Assembly (NCBI RefSeq): GCF_017309385.1
Contig: NZ_JAFJMJ010000003.1
Location: 310,001 to 374,000, forward strand
Source of the DNA: Amycolatopsis sp. 195334CR
Lineage (GTDB): Bacteria; Actinomycetota; Actinomycetes; Mycobacteriales; Pseudonocardiaceae
Direction of reading: 5' to 3'
DNA: 64,000 nucleotides
A model generated the notes under the pieces. It had not been told where the DNA came from. It searched no databases and worked only from the letters and a program-made list of their open reading frames with translations. Made by a program: the position numbers and the translations under genes. This document shows, in pieces, positions 52,052-60,939 of the stretch. Each line of letters begins with the position of its first letter. Position 1 is the stretch's first letter.

Positions 52052-53422
52052 CTACTGCCCGCGAATGGTCCGGCGCAGCTTCGGCACCCGTTCGGCCAGC
52101 GTGCGCTCGGCGCCGCGCTGGGTCGGGTGGTAGTAGTCCGTGCCGACCAGCACGTCCGGCGGGTACTGCTGGCTGAGCACGCCCTCCGGCACGTTGTGCG
52201 GGTACCGGTACCCCTGCGCGTGGCCGAGTTTCTCCGCGCCCGCGTAGTGACCGTCGCGCAGGTGCGGCGGCACCGTGCCGAGCTTGCCCGCCCGCACATC
52301 GGCCAGCGCGGCGTCGATGCCGGTGATCACCGCGTTCGACTTCGGCGCGGTGGCCAGGTGCACCGTCGCCTGCGCGAGCGCGAGCCTGCCCTCGGGCATG
52401 CCGATGAACTGCACGGCGTGCGCGGCGGCGATGGCCGACTGCAGCGCGGTCGGGTCCGCCATGCCGATGTCCTCGCTGGCGTGCACCACCAGCCGCCTGG
52501 CCAGGAAGCGCGGGTCCTCCCCCGCCTCGATCATCCTGGCCAGGTAGTGCAGCGCGGCGTCCACGTCCGAGCCCCGGATGGACTTGATGAACGCGCTGAT
52601 CACGTCGTAGTGCTGGTCGCCGTCGCGGTCGTAGCGCACCGCCGCCTTGTCGACCGTGGATTCGACGGTGGCCAGGTCGATCACGCCGTGCTCGGTGGCA
52701 CCGGCCGCGTCAGCCGCGGCTTCGAGGGCCGTCAGCGCACGCCGCGCGTCCCCGGAGGCGAGCCGGACCAGGTGCTCGCGGGCATCGTCGGCGAGTTCGA
52801 GCGCACCGCCGAGGCCGCGTTCGTCGGTCAGCGCGCGGTCGATGAGGTCGCTCACGTCGTCGTCGGTAAGCGGTCGAAGCTGCAGGACCAACGAGCGCGA
52901 CAGCAGCGGGGAGACCACCGAGAAAGACGGGTTCTCCGTGGTCGCGGCGACCAGCAGCACCGTGCGGTCCTCGACCGCGCCGAGCAGGGCGTCCTGCTGG
53001 GTCTTCGAGAAGCGGTGCACCTCGTCGATGAACAGCACGGTGTTCTCGGCGTTGTAGTTGCGGCGGCGCCGGGCCTCCTCGATGACCCCGCGCACCTCCT
53101 TGACCCCGGCGGACAGCGCCGACAGCGCGACGAACCGGCGGCCCGTCGCGGTGGACACCAGGTTGGCCAGCGTGGTCTTGCCCGTGCCCGGCGGGCCGTA
53201 GAGCAGCACCGACGCGGGCGCGGCGCCCTCGACCAGCCGTCGCAGCGGCGCGCCTTCGCCGAGGAGGTGCTGCTGGCCGACCACCTCGCCGAGCGAGCGC
53301 GGCCGCATCCGCACCGCCAGCGGGGAGCCGGGCGGAACCGGCCGCTCGGCTGCCGGTTTCGCGGGCTCCGGCGGTGGAGCCGCCACGTCCGGGTTCACCG
53401 TGAAGAGTTCGTCCTGCGCCAC
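52052..53422 (-). CDS. rarA: Replication-associated recombination protein RarA (MgsA)
   Basis: AAA+ ATPase acting at stalled replication forks. 456 residues. Walker [18 protein letters not shown], Walker [31 protein letters not shown] sensor, and C-terminal tetramerisation part ([20 protein letters not shown] then [14 protein letters not shown]). The frame continues upstream, antisense to the next gene, but the GTG at 53422 gives the normal N-terminus, VAQDELFTV. Convergent with plcC. Confidence 0.95.
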   Translation of the reverse strand: MAQDELFTVNPDVAAPPPEPAKPAAERPVPPGSPLAVRMRPRSLGEVVGQQHLLGEGAPLRRLVEGAAPASVLLYGPPGTGKTTLANLVSTATGRRFVALSALSAGVKEVRGVIEEARRRRNYNAENTVLFIDEVHRFSKTQQDALLGAVEDRTVLLVAATTENPSFSVVSPLLSRSLVLQLRPLTDDDVSDLIDRALTDERGLGGALELADDAREHLVRLASGDARRALTALEAAADAAGATEHGVIDLATVESTVDKAAVRYDRDGDQHYDVISAFIKSIRGSDVDAALHYLARMIEAGEDPRFLARRLVVHASEDIGMADPTALQSAIAAAHAVQFIGMPEGRLALAQATVHLATAPKSNAVITGIDAALADVRAGKLGTVPPHLRDGHYAGAEKLGHAQGYRYPHNVPEGVLSQQYPPDVLVGTDYYHPTQRGAERTLAERVPKLRRTIRGQ

Positions 53423-53513
53423 GGCGTTGACGTTAGCCGCTGGGTACGACAGCGACTCCGCTGCCCGCGAACACCCCTGCCCGCGGCAGCGCGGTACGAG
53501 CAGACTCGGGCGC

Positions 53514-54275
53514 ATGGTCGAACGGGTCGCGGTGCTGTCCGACATCCACGGCGTGTTGCCCGCGTTGGACGCGGTGCTGGCCGAACCGGACGTGGCTGGC
53601 GCGGACCGGATCGTGCTGACCGGGGACATCGCGGCCGGACCGCAGCCGGTCGAGGTGTTGGACCGGCTCGTCGCGCTCGGCGACCGGGCGGTGTGGGTCA
53701 ACGGCAACGCCGACCGGGAACTGGTGCAGCTGGCTCGCGACGGCGACACGAACATCCCGGATCCCATCGCGCCGTGGGCGGCAGGGCAGCTGCGGTCGAA
53801 CCAGGTCGACCTGCTGGCGAGCCTGCCCGCGACGGCCCGGTTGGAGGTCGACGGGCTGGGGCCGGTGCTGTTCTGCCACGCCACCCCGCGCGACGACGAG
53901 GAGGTCGTGCTCGTGGACAGCTCGCTCGAACGGTGGGCCGAGGTGCTCGACGGCGTGACCGAGCCGACCGTGGTGTGCGGGCACACGCACATGCCGTTCA
54001 GCAGGCTCGTCGACCGGCGGCTGGTGGTGAACGCGGGCAGCATTGGCATGCCGTACGGATCGCCGGGTGCGCACTGGGCGTTGCTCGGCGGCGCCGAGGG
54101 GCCGGCCGTGCAGCACCGCCGCACGCTGTTCGACGCCGGGGCCGCCGCGGACTCGATCGCGGCGACGTCGAGCTACGACGACATCGAGGAGTGGGTGCGC
54201 TACTTCGTGCGGACTCCGCCGTCGGACGCGGAGGGGCTCGCGGTGTTCGCCCCGCGCGACGGACGCGGCTCGTGA
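53514..54275 (+). CDS. Metallophosphoesterase (YfcE/CpdA-like)
   Basis: 253 residues. Metal-binding motifs in order: [34 protein letters not shown], and [14 protein letters not shown]. Phosphodiesterase of unknown substrate. The ATG at 53514 lies directly before the first motif. The end overlaps the convergent monooxygenase gene by 76 bases. Confidence 0.88.
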   Translation: MVERVAVLSDIHGVLPALDAVLAEPDVAGADRIVLTGDIAAGPQPVEVLDRLVALGDRAVWVNGNADRELVQLARDGDTNIPDPIAPWAAGQLRSNQVDLLASLPATARLEVDGLGPVLFCHATPRDDEEVVLVDSSLERWAEVLDGVTEPTVVCGHTHMPFSRLVDRRLVVNAGSIGMPYGSPGAHWALLGGAEGPAVQHRRTLFDAGAAADSIAATSSYDDIEEWVRYFVRTPPSDAEGLAVFAPRDGRGS

Positions 54276-55333
54276 CGGCCGAGGAGCCCGGCGGCGCCGA
54301 AGGTCAGGTCGCGTAGGCGCGACAGGCCCGGCCGGAGCGTGAAGCCGCCGAGCAGCCGCGCCGCGGTCGCGACGCGCTGAGCAGGGCGTCTGCGCTCGCG
54401 GTCGTACTGGTTCAACGCACGTGCGAGGTCGTCGCTGCCGGCGAGGTGTCGTCCCAGCGCGACGCCGTCGACGAGGGCCTGACAGGCACCCTGGCCGAGG
54501 TCGGCGGTCATGAGGTGGGCCGCGTCGCCGATCAGCACGGCGTTGCCGGAGACGAAGGCCGGCAGCCGCGGCGCGAGGTAGCGGATCGGGTAGTGCAGGA
54601 TTTCCGCACCCGCGCTGCGCTCGATCAGCGACGGGACCGGGTCGCACCAGTCGCCGAACAGTTCACGCAGTTGAACCATCGGGTCCTCGCCGAGGCCGCC
54701 GTGCGGGACCCGGATCGGGGCGTACCAGTTGGTCAGGCCGCCCTCGGCCGGGGTGATGCCGAACTTGCGACCCCTGCCGAAGATCTCCTGACTGTCCTCC
54801 CCGTCGGACGGCACCATGCCGATCCACGCCGAGTAGCCCGAGTAACGCGGCCGGTGCGCGGCGCCGAAGCACGCCTCGCGCACGGCGCTGCCGATGCCGT
54901 CCGCGCCGACGACCACGTCGTACTCCGCGCACAGGTCACGGACGTCGGCCGGTTCAACTGGTTGACCCGTGCGCACGAGATCCGCGGGCAGGGCGTCCCG
55001 GAGCAGGCGGATCAACGCGGCGCGCGAGAGCAGCACCGGCAGGTCGCCGGTGCGCCGCTCCAGGCGGCCGACGTCGAGCCGGGCGAGCGTCCGGCCGTCC
55101 GACCGGCGGAAGCGCATCTCCCGCTGTGCGACGCCGGTGCGCCGCACCCGCTCCCCCAGTCGGATCGTGTCCAACGCGCGCAACGCGTCGGGCCACATGC
55201 CGAGCGCCGTGCCCCGGCCCTCGATCCGCGCGCGGCGCTCGAACACCGTGACGTCCAGGTTCTGCTGGTTCAACGCGAGCGCGCAGGCCAGCCCGCCGAT
55301 CCCGCCGCCGACCACCGCGATTCTCGCTGTCAT
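54200..55333 (-). CDS. FAD-dependent monooxygenase (UbiH/PHBH fold)
   Basis: 377 residues. FAD motif IAVVGGGIGGLACALALNQQ, the DG motif DVVVGADGIGSAVREACFG, and the GD motif VLIGDAAHLMTADLGQGACQ. Aromatic hydroxylase type; substrate unknown. Its C-terminal 25 codons overlap the metallophosphoesterase gene. Divergent from a TetR gene with a palindromic operator between them, so probably repressed by it and induced by its substrate. Confidence 0.9.
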   Translation of the reverse strand: MTARIAVVGGGIGGLACALALNQQNLDVTVFERRARIEGRGTALGMWPDALRALDTIRLGERVRRTGVAQREMRFRRSDGRTLARLDVGRLERRTGDLPVLLSRAALIRLLRDALPADLVRTGQPVEPADVRDLCAEYDVVVGADGIGSAVREACFGAAHRPRYSGYSAWIGMVPSDGEDSQEIFGRGRKFGITPAEGGLTNWYAPIRVPHGGLGEDPMVQLRELFGDWCDPVPSLIERSAGAEILHYPIRYLAPRLPAFVSGNAVLIGDAAHLMTADLGQGACQALVDGVALGRHLAGSDDLARALNQYDRERRRPAQRVATAARLLGGFTLRPGLSRLRDLTFGAAGLLGRHEPRPSRGANTASPSASDGGVRTK

Positions 55334-55342
55334 GCGCCCACG

Positions 55343-55372
55343 GTACTACAGGTGTAGTCACAGATGTAGTAC
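55343..55372. promoter_or_regulatory. TetR-type operator between monooxygenase and regulator
   Basis: A 14-bp palindrome ACTACA-GG-TGTAGT (55345-55358) lies within a wider inverted repeat GTACTACA-N14-TGTAGTAC (55343-55372). It occupies most of the 51-base gap between the two divergent starts and would overlap both promoters. Confidence 0.75.
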
Positions 55373-55384
55373 TAGGCTGTCGGG

Positions 55385-55960
55385 GTGCCTTCCTCCAGAG
55401 AACGGTCGCGCCGGGACGACGTGGTGGCAGCGGCGACCACGGTGCTCGGTAGCCAGGGCGCGCGCGGACTGACCCACCGCGCCGTCGACGCGGAAGCCGG
55501 GCTGCCCGCCGGGACGACGTCGAACCACTTCCGCACGCGCGGCGCGTTGCTCGCCGGGGTGCTGGCCGGACTGGCCGAGCGCGACTTCACCGTGGCCACC
55601 GAACTCGCGGAGGTCGGCCTCGTCGAGGGCGCCGCGCGGTTCGCCCGTCACATGGCCGGGCCGGATCGGGTCGCGACGCTCGCGCGGTACGCCCTGTTCC
55701 TCGAAGCGGCGTGGGATCCGCAGCTGCGGGTTCAGCTCGATGTGACGGGCGCGCGGGCGGCGGCGCCGCTGCGGGCGTTGCTCGTCGCGTCCGGTTCAGC
55801 CGACCCGGACCTGCACGCGAAGATCCTGCTCGACCACATCGAGGGCATGGTGTTGCACGAGCTGACCCGGCCTTCGGGCGACTTCCGGCCGGAGGAATCG
55901 CTCGGGCTGCTGGTCAGCGCGATGGGGCTGGACGGTCCTCCCAGTACGACCGCCACATGA
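55385..55960 (+). CDS. TetR-family transcriptional regulator
   Basis: 191 residues. N-terminal HTH (DDVVAAATTVLGSQGARGLT then HRAVDAEAGLPAGTTSNHF, about 8-48), helical ligand domain after it. Start GTG at 55385. Presumed repressor of the divergent monooxygenase and of itself. Its 3' end overlaps the SGNH hydrolase gene by 47 bases (convergent). Confidence 0.9.
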   Translation: MPSSRERSRRDDVVAAATTVLGSQGARGLTHRAVDAEAGLPAGTTSNHFRTRGALLAGVLAGLAERDFTVATELAEVGLVEGAARFARHMAGPDRVATLARYALFLEAAWDPQLRVQLDVTGARAAAPLRALLVASGSADPDLHAKILLDHIEGMVLHELTRPSGDFRPEESLGLLVSAMGLDGPPSTTAT

Positions 55961-56756
55961 TCCGCGCCGCGTAGGGCAGCAGGTCGCGGCCGCGCCGCCA
56001 GAGCCACGGGATGCCCTTCAGCACCAGCCAGCCGACGTGCTGCACGGCCCCCGCGGTCGCGCCACCGGAACACTCCAGGCTGACCGGCACGCGGATCTCG
56101 ACCCCCGCGTCGGTGAGCAGGCCGGCGAACCCCTGCGCCAGCATGCGGTGCCCCAGCTCCGACGGGTGCAGCCGGTCCACGCTCCAGGCGTCCAGCTCGT
56201 AGGCGCCCGGCAGGGTCATCAGGTCGAGGCACGGCACACCCCGGGCGGCGACCACGCCGTCGATCACCGCGTTCAGCTCGTCGATACGGGACCGCAGCGC
56301 CCGGTACAGCGAGCCGGGCAGGCGGAAGACGCGGCCGTGGTCGTGGAAGCGCACCGGGATGACCACCGAACCGGCGGCCGACAGCTCGGTGACCACGTGG
56401 TCGAGGTCGTCGGCGATGGCCTCGGCGTCGAAATCGGAGCGCAGGGTGTCGTTCATACCGACGATCACCAGCACCACCTCGGGGCGGTGCGCCAGCGCGA
56501 CCGGCAACTGCTCGGTACGCACGCACCGCATCCGCGCGCCGGTGAACGAGGCGTTCAGGTAGCCGTCCGGCTCGATGCCCAGCGCGTCGGCGACCAGCGG
56601 GCCGACTCCGCGCCACTGCCCGCCGGGCAACGGGTCACCGAGGCCGACCGCGGTCGAATCGCCCAGCACCGCCAGTCGGGAGACGCGGCGCGGCGCCGGT
56701 GCGGAAAAGTCGGGAACCTCGGATGCCAGGGTGAATTCTTCACGCAGCACGGTCAC
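55914..56756 (-). CDS. SGNH/GDSL hydrolase family protein
   Basis: 280 residues. Block I LAVLGDSTAVGLGDPLPGG with the nucleophile Ser, block III VVLVIVGMNDTLRSDF (G-x-N-D), and block V VDRLHPSELGHRML (D-x-x-H). No signal peptide. C-terminal basic helix region may bind membrane or partner. The GTG at 56756 is chosen; upstream frame has no homology. Esterase/lipase of unknown substrate. Confidence 0.87.
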   Translation of the reverse strand: MTVLREEFTLASEVPDFSAPAPRRVSRLAVLGDSTAVGLGDPLPGGQWRGVGPLVADALGIEPDGYLNASFTGARMRCVRTEQLPVALAHRPEVVLVIVGMNDTLRSDFDAEAIADDLDHVVTELSAAGSVVIPVRFHDHGRVFRLPGSLYRALRSRIDELNAVIDGVVAARGVPCLDLMTLPGAYELDAWSVDRLHPSELGHRMLAQGFAGLLTDAGVEIRVPVSLECSGGATAGAVQHVGWLVLKGIPWLWRRGRDLLPYAARIMWRSYWEDRPAPSR

Positions 56757-56842
56757 ACCGCAGACCTTCCGGCACCCAGGCTCACCCGTGGTGAGAACCG
56801 GGTAACGGCGTGAGGACGCCTCGGGAAATCCTCGGTGCGGTG

Positions 56843-58084
56843 CTACCGGAACGCCGGGTACAGCGCCAGGCTCAGGCCCGGGCCGTGCCGCTCGTCCAAC
56901 GCGGTGGACACCTCGAGCGCGTGCGCCGCGACGTCGTCGAGCCCGGCGCGCTCCGCGTGCTTGCCCAGATCGCTCCACCAGCTGACCAGCGCCGCGGCCC
57001 GGCTCGTCGGCACGGCACCGCGGTCCGGGGTCAGCTCGGGCAGCAGCTCCCAGGTCGCCAGCCAGACGCGCAGCAGCTGGCTCTCCAGCAGGTGCTCGGA
57101 GAGGATGTCGTCGTCGGCGAGCGCGGGCCACACCCCGGCGACCTCGGCCCGCCAGGCGGCGACCATCGCCTCGCTCATGCCCGCAGGCAGCGCCAGGGCG
57201 TACGGGCACGACGCGAACGGCACGCGCAGGTACGCCGCGTCGACGAGCGCACTGCGCACGCAGCCGCGTTCGAAGTCGAGGAAGCTCACCCCGCCGCTGG
57301 TCGCGAGGTTGTTGTCCGGGCACAGGTCGACCGGGCTGAACGCGCGGTACCGCGGCGACGCCGCCAGTTCGGCGATCTGCTCGGCGTGCAGGCGCACCGT
57401 GTCCGGAGTCTCCACGCCGAGGAGTTCGGACAGCAGCGCGGGCAGTTGCGCGCAGGCGAGCACCGGCGTGGTGTCCTCGCCGAAGGTCCGGCCGCCGAGA
57501 CGGCGCAGCAGCGCGTTGAAGTCGGCTTCGCGGCCGGCCGTGTTGGCGTGCAGCCTGCCCAGCGACCGCGCCCACGACAGCAGGGCGCGCTCGGCGGCCC
57601 TGGCGTCCGAACCGCGCAGGCGGTCCTGCAGCGTCGGCGCGCGGCCGAGGTCGTCGAGCACGAGCACCCGGTGACCGCCGTCGTGCGCGACCAGTTCGGG
57701 GCACATGCGCTCGTCCTGGGCCAGCGCGGTGAACAGCTGGTAGCTGACCGCCTCCTGGGCGAACGGGTCCGGGCGGCCCTCCGGGGCCTCGCCCGGGTAG
57801 TGCTTGATCACCAGCGTGCGCGGCAACGCGAACGGCGAAGCGGCGACCCGCACCCTGACCACCGTGGCGGGGCCGGTGCCCCGCAGGTCCTCGGCGTCGA
57901 CCAGTGGGATCGCGCTGCCGAACCGGTGCGCCAGAACCGCTTCGCCCGCCTTGATCGCGGCTTGGAGCGCTTCGTCAGCCTCAGTGACCTTCATGGCTTC
58001 GCCGGCGGCAACCCTGGTGCCCGCCGAGACCACCGCCCCGTTGCCCGATTTGTTCGTGGAATCCTTCGAAGTGTCCACAGTCAT
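56843..58084 (-). CDS. Aminoglycoside phosphotransferase (APH)-fold protein
   Basis: 413 residues. Kinase-like fold: nucleotide Lys in TLVIKHYPGEAP, VLVLDDLGRAPTLQDRLRG hinge, catalytic loop FSPVDLCPDNNLATS and metal site VSFLDFERGC. The usual HGDLxxxN loop reads PVDLCPDNN (His replaced by Pro) and DFG reads DFE, so activity on an antibiotic is doubtful; phosphorylation of a metabolite is more likely. The start could be an internal ATG at codon 31. Confidence 0.75.
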   Translation of the reverse strand: MTVDTSKDSTNKSGNGAVVSAGTRVAAGEAMKVTEADEALQAAIKAGEAVLAHRFGSAIPLVDAEDLRGTGPATVVRVRVAASPFALPRTLVIKHYPGEAPEGRPDPFAQEAVSYQLFTALAQDERMCPELVAHDGGHRVLVLDDLGRAPTLQDRLRGSDARAAERALLSWARSLGRLHANTAGREADFNALLRRLGGRTFGEDTTPVLACAQLPALLSELLGVETPDTVRLHAEQIAELAASPRYRAFSPVDLCPDNNLATSGGVSFLDFERGCVRSALVDAAYLRVPFASCPYALALPAGMSEAMVAAWRAEVAGVWPALADDDILSEHLLESQLLRVWLATWELLPELTPDRGAVPTSRAAALVSWWSDLGKHAERAGLDDVAAHALEVSTALDERHGPGLSLALYPAFR

Positions 58085-58118
58085 TGTCCCCGACCCTACT
58101 CGTGAGCGTGCGTGCCCG

Positions 58119-59060
58119 TCACCCGCGTGAGAGTGGACGTTCCGTGGAGGCCTTGCGTTGTCCCCTGCGGCGCAGCATCAGCACAACGGCCGCGGCCACG
58201 ACGATCCCCACCAGGTTTATCACGAGCTGGACGACGGAACCGATACAGCGGCCCCACTCGTTAAGTACGGCCGCGACAACCGCGTAGCCGGCCGCCGGAA
58301 CCGTGGTCACCGAGATGAACACCCCGACCAGCGCGGCCGACTTCGCCGAGGTCAGCGAGAGCATCCCGGCCGCGCCGGCGAGCAGCGCGACGATCAGCGA
58401 GTACGGGCCCACCTGGTAGATGAAGTCCACTTCGTGGTCACCGAGCAGGGCCGCGCGGTCGAACAGGCCGGTCGCCTCCCCGAGCACCGTGCCGCCCAGG
58501 GTGATCAGCATCGCGACCGGGAAGCCGACCGCGAGCGCCGCCGCCGCGCGGCGCACCAGGTCCCACCGGCGCAACACCAGGCCGACGGCGATCGCGGCGA
58601 GCGGGCCGAACTCCGGGCCCACCACCATCGCGCCGACGATGGTCACCGAGGAGTCGGTCACCACCCCGACCGCGGCGAGCAGGCAGGCGATGGTCAGGAA
58701 GCTGATGAAGGTGGCGTTGGGCCGCGACTCCTCCCCCGTGCGGGCGAGGAGCTCCTGCCACACCACCGCGTCGGCGCCCTCGCCGGGCGCTTCCTCCTCG
58801 GCGCGGTCGGCGGCGTCGGACAGCGCGGTGTCGATCACCTCGAGCGTGATGCCGCCGGAGTGGTCGAGGTCGAGCACGCACAACGCGTCGATGATCTCGT
58901 CCGCCGACTCGCGGGCGATGTCGGCCTCCACCACATCGCCCGCGGGATCGATCGCGGCGTCCTTGATCAGCACGAGGTGCGTGGCCCCGCGGTGATCCGA
59001 CAGCACCTCGAGCACGCGGTCCGTCTTGTCCGGTGGCGAAACCGCTCTCAGGTGCAGCAC
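58119..59060 (-). CDS. DUF389 domain-containing membrane protein
   Basis: 313 residues. N-terminal soluble part (1-115, ferredoxin-like: RVLEVLSDHRGATHLVLIKD) then about six transmembrane segments with the conserved GAMVVGPEFGPLAAIAVGLV. Function unknown; family sometimes called 'hydrophobic domain' TIGR00341. Starts at GTG 4 bases after the aspS stop, so cotranscribed with it. Confidence 0.85.
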   Translation of the reverse strand: MLHLRAVSPPDKTDRVLEVLSDHRGATHLVLIKDAAIDPAGDVVEADIARESADEIIDALCVLDLDHSGGITLEVIDTALSDAADRAEEEAPGEGADAVVWQELLARTGEESRPNATFISFLTIACLLAAVGVVTDSSVTIVGAMVVGPEFGPLAAIAVGLVLRRWDLVRRAAAALAVGFPVAMLITLGGTVLGEATGLFDRAALLGDHEVDFIYQVGPYSLIVALLAGAAGMLSLTSAKSAALVGVFISVTTVPAAGYAVVAAVLNEWGRCIGSVVQLVINLVGIVVAAAVVLMLRRRGQRKASTERPLSRG

Positions 59061-59064
59061 CGGC

Positions 59065-60834
59065 TCACGCCTTGGCGGGGGCCGGCTTCGCGTCCACGCC
59101 GGCTTCCTTGCGCTGCTCGGCGGTGATCGGCGCGGGCGCGGCGGTCAGCGGGTCGTACCCGCCGCCCGTCTTCGGGAAGGCGATCACGTCGCGCAGCGAG
59201 TCCGCGCCGGCCAGCAGCATGGTGATGCGGTCCCAGCCGAAGGCGATGCCGCCGTGCGGCGGCGGGCCGAACTGGAAGGCGTCGAGCAGGAAGCCGAACT
59301 TCTCCTGGGCCTCCTCACCGGACAGGCCCATCAGCTCGAACACGCGCTTCTGCACGTCGGCGCGGTGGATACGGATGGAGCCGCCGCCGATCTCGTTGCC
59401 GTTGCAGACGATGTCGTAGGCGTAGGCCAGCGCGTTGCCCGGGTCCTGCTCGAACTTGTCGATCCACTCCGGCGTCGGCGAGGTGAACGCGTGGTGCAGG
59501 GCGTTCCAGCTGCCGCTGCCGACCGCGACGTCGTCGGACTCGTCGGCCGAGACGAACATCGGGAAGTCGACCACCCAGACCAGCGACCAGGCGTTCTCGT
59601 CGATCAGGCCGAGCCGGTGGCCGATCTCCACGCGCGCGGCGCCGAGCAGCGCACGGGCGTCGGTCGCCTTGCCCGCGGCGAAGAACACGCAGTCACCGGG
59701 CTTCGCGCCGACGGCCGCGGCGAGCCCTTCGCGCTCGGACTCGGACAGGTTCTTGGCGACCGGGCCGCCGAGCGTGCCGTCCTCGTTGAACAGCACGTAG
59801 GCGAGGCCGCGGTGGCCGCGCTGCTTGGCGAACTCCTGCCAGCCGTCGAGCGTGCGGCGCGGCTGGCTCGCGCCACCGGCCATCACCACGGCACCGACGT
59901 ACGGCGCCTGGAACACCCGGAACGGGGTGTCGGCGAAGTACTCGGTCATCTCGGTCAGTTCGAGGTCGAAGCGCAGGTCGGGCTTGTCCGAGCCGTACTT
60001 CGCCATGGCCTCGGCGTAGCTGAGGCGGCGGAACGGTCGCGGCAGTTCGACGTCGATCAGCTTCCACAGCGCGGTGACGATGTCCTCGCCGAGCGCGATC
60101 ACGTCGTCCTGCTCGACGAAGCTCATCTCGATGTCGAGCTGGGTGAACTCGGGCTGGCGGTCGGCGCGGAAGTCCTCGTCCCGGTAGCAGCGGGCGATCT
60201 GGTAGTACCGCTCCAGCCCGCCGACCATGAGCAGCTGCTTGAACAGCTGCGGCGACTGCGGCAGCGCGTACCAGGAGCCGGGCTTGAGCCGCGCCGGGAT
60301 GACGAAGTCGCGCGCGCCCTCGGGGGTCGACCGGGTCATGGTCGGGGTCTCGACCTCGACGAAGTCCTGCGCGTGGAGCACCTCGCGGGCCGCGCGGTTG
60401 ACCTCGCTGCGCAGGCGCATGGCCTTCGCCGGGCCGCTGCGGCGCAGGTCGAGGTAGCGGTGCTTGAGGCGCACCTCCTCGCCGACGTCGACCCGGTCGT
60501 CGATCGGGAACGGCAGCACGGCCGATTCGGACAGCACCTCGAGCTCGGTCACCAGGACCTCGATGGCGCCTGTCGGGATCTCGGGGTTCTCGTTGCCCTC
60601 GGGACGCGCGGAGACCTCGCCGGTGACGCGCAGGCAGAACTCCGAGCGCAGGCTGTGCGCGCGCTCGGCCATCTCGCCCTCGCGGAAGACGACCTGGGCG
60701 ACACCGCTGGCGTCGCGGAGGTCGATGAAGATCACGCCACCGTGATCGCGCCGACGGGCCACCCAGCCGGTGAGGACTACGGTCTGGCCGGCGTGCTCGG
60801 CACGCAGGGTGCCGGCGTTGTGGGTGCGAAGCAC
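59065..60834 (-). CDS. aspS: Aspartyl-tRNA synthetase
   Basis: 589 residues, bacterial type with anticodon-binding OB fold ([20 protein letters not shown]), class II core with motif 2 [19 protein letters not shown], an inserted GAD domain (about 300-420), and motif 3 [20 protein letters not shown]. Whether it is discriminating (Asp only) or also charges tRNA-Asn cannot be told here; no gatCAB genes are in the window. Confidence 0.97.
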   Translation of the reverse strand: MLRTHNAGTLRAEHAGQTVVLTGWVARRRDHGGVIFIDLRDASGVAQVVFREGEMAERAHSLRSEFCLRVTGEVSARPEGNENPEIPTGAIEVLVTELEVLSESAVLPFPIDDRVDVGEEVRLKHRYLDLRRSGPAKAMRLRSEVNRAAREVLHAQDFVEVETPTMTRSTPEGARDFVIPARLKPGSWYALPQSPQLFKQLLMVGGLERYYQIARCYRDEDFRADRQPEFTQLDIEMSFVEQDDVIALGEDIVTALWKLIDVELPRPFRRLSYAEAMAKYGSDKPDLRFDLELTEMTEYFADTPFRVFQAPYVGAVVMAGGASQPRRTLDGWQEFAKQRGHRGLAYVLFNEDGTLGGPVAKNLSESEREGLAAAVGAKPGDCVFFAAGKATDARALLGAARVEIGHRLGLIDENAWSLVWVVDFPMFVSADESDDVAVGSGSWNALHHAFTSPTPEWIDKFEQDPGNALAYAYDIVCNGNEIGGGSIRIHRADVQKRVFELMGLSGEEAQEKFGFLLDAFQFGPPPHGGIAFGWDRITMLLAGADSLRDVIAFPKTGGGYDPLTAAPAPITAEQRKEAGVDAKPAPAKA

Positions 60835-60939
60835 TGCGGTTGCTCTCCTCGGACGTGGGTCGTCTTGCCGTTCGGCAGGGTTTTCCCCGGCAGTAGAGGC
60901 TAACGAACCACCGGCGGCGCGGCTGAGGCAGGTCAGCCG

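Noticed and set aside
60860..60890. TGCC-GTTC-GGCA followed by GGGTTTT as a terminator
   Set aside because: It would work on the plus strand, where no gene is present; the stem has only 4 bp.
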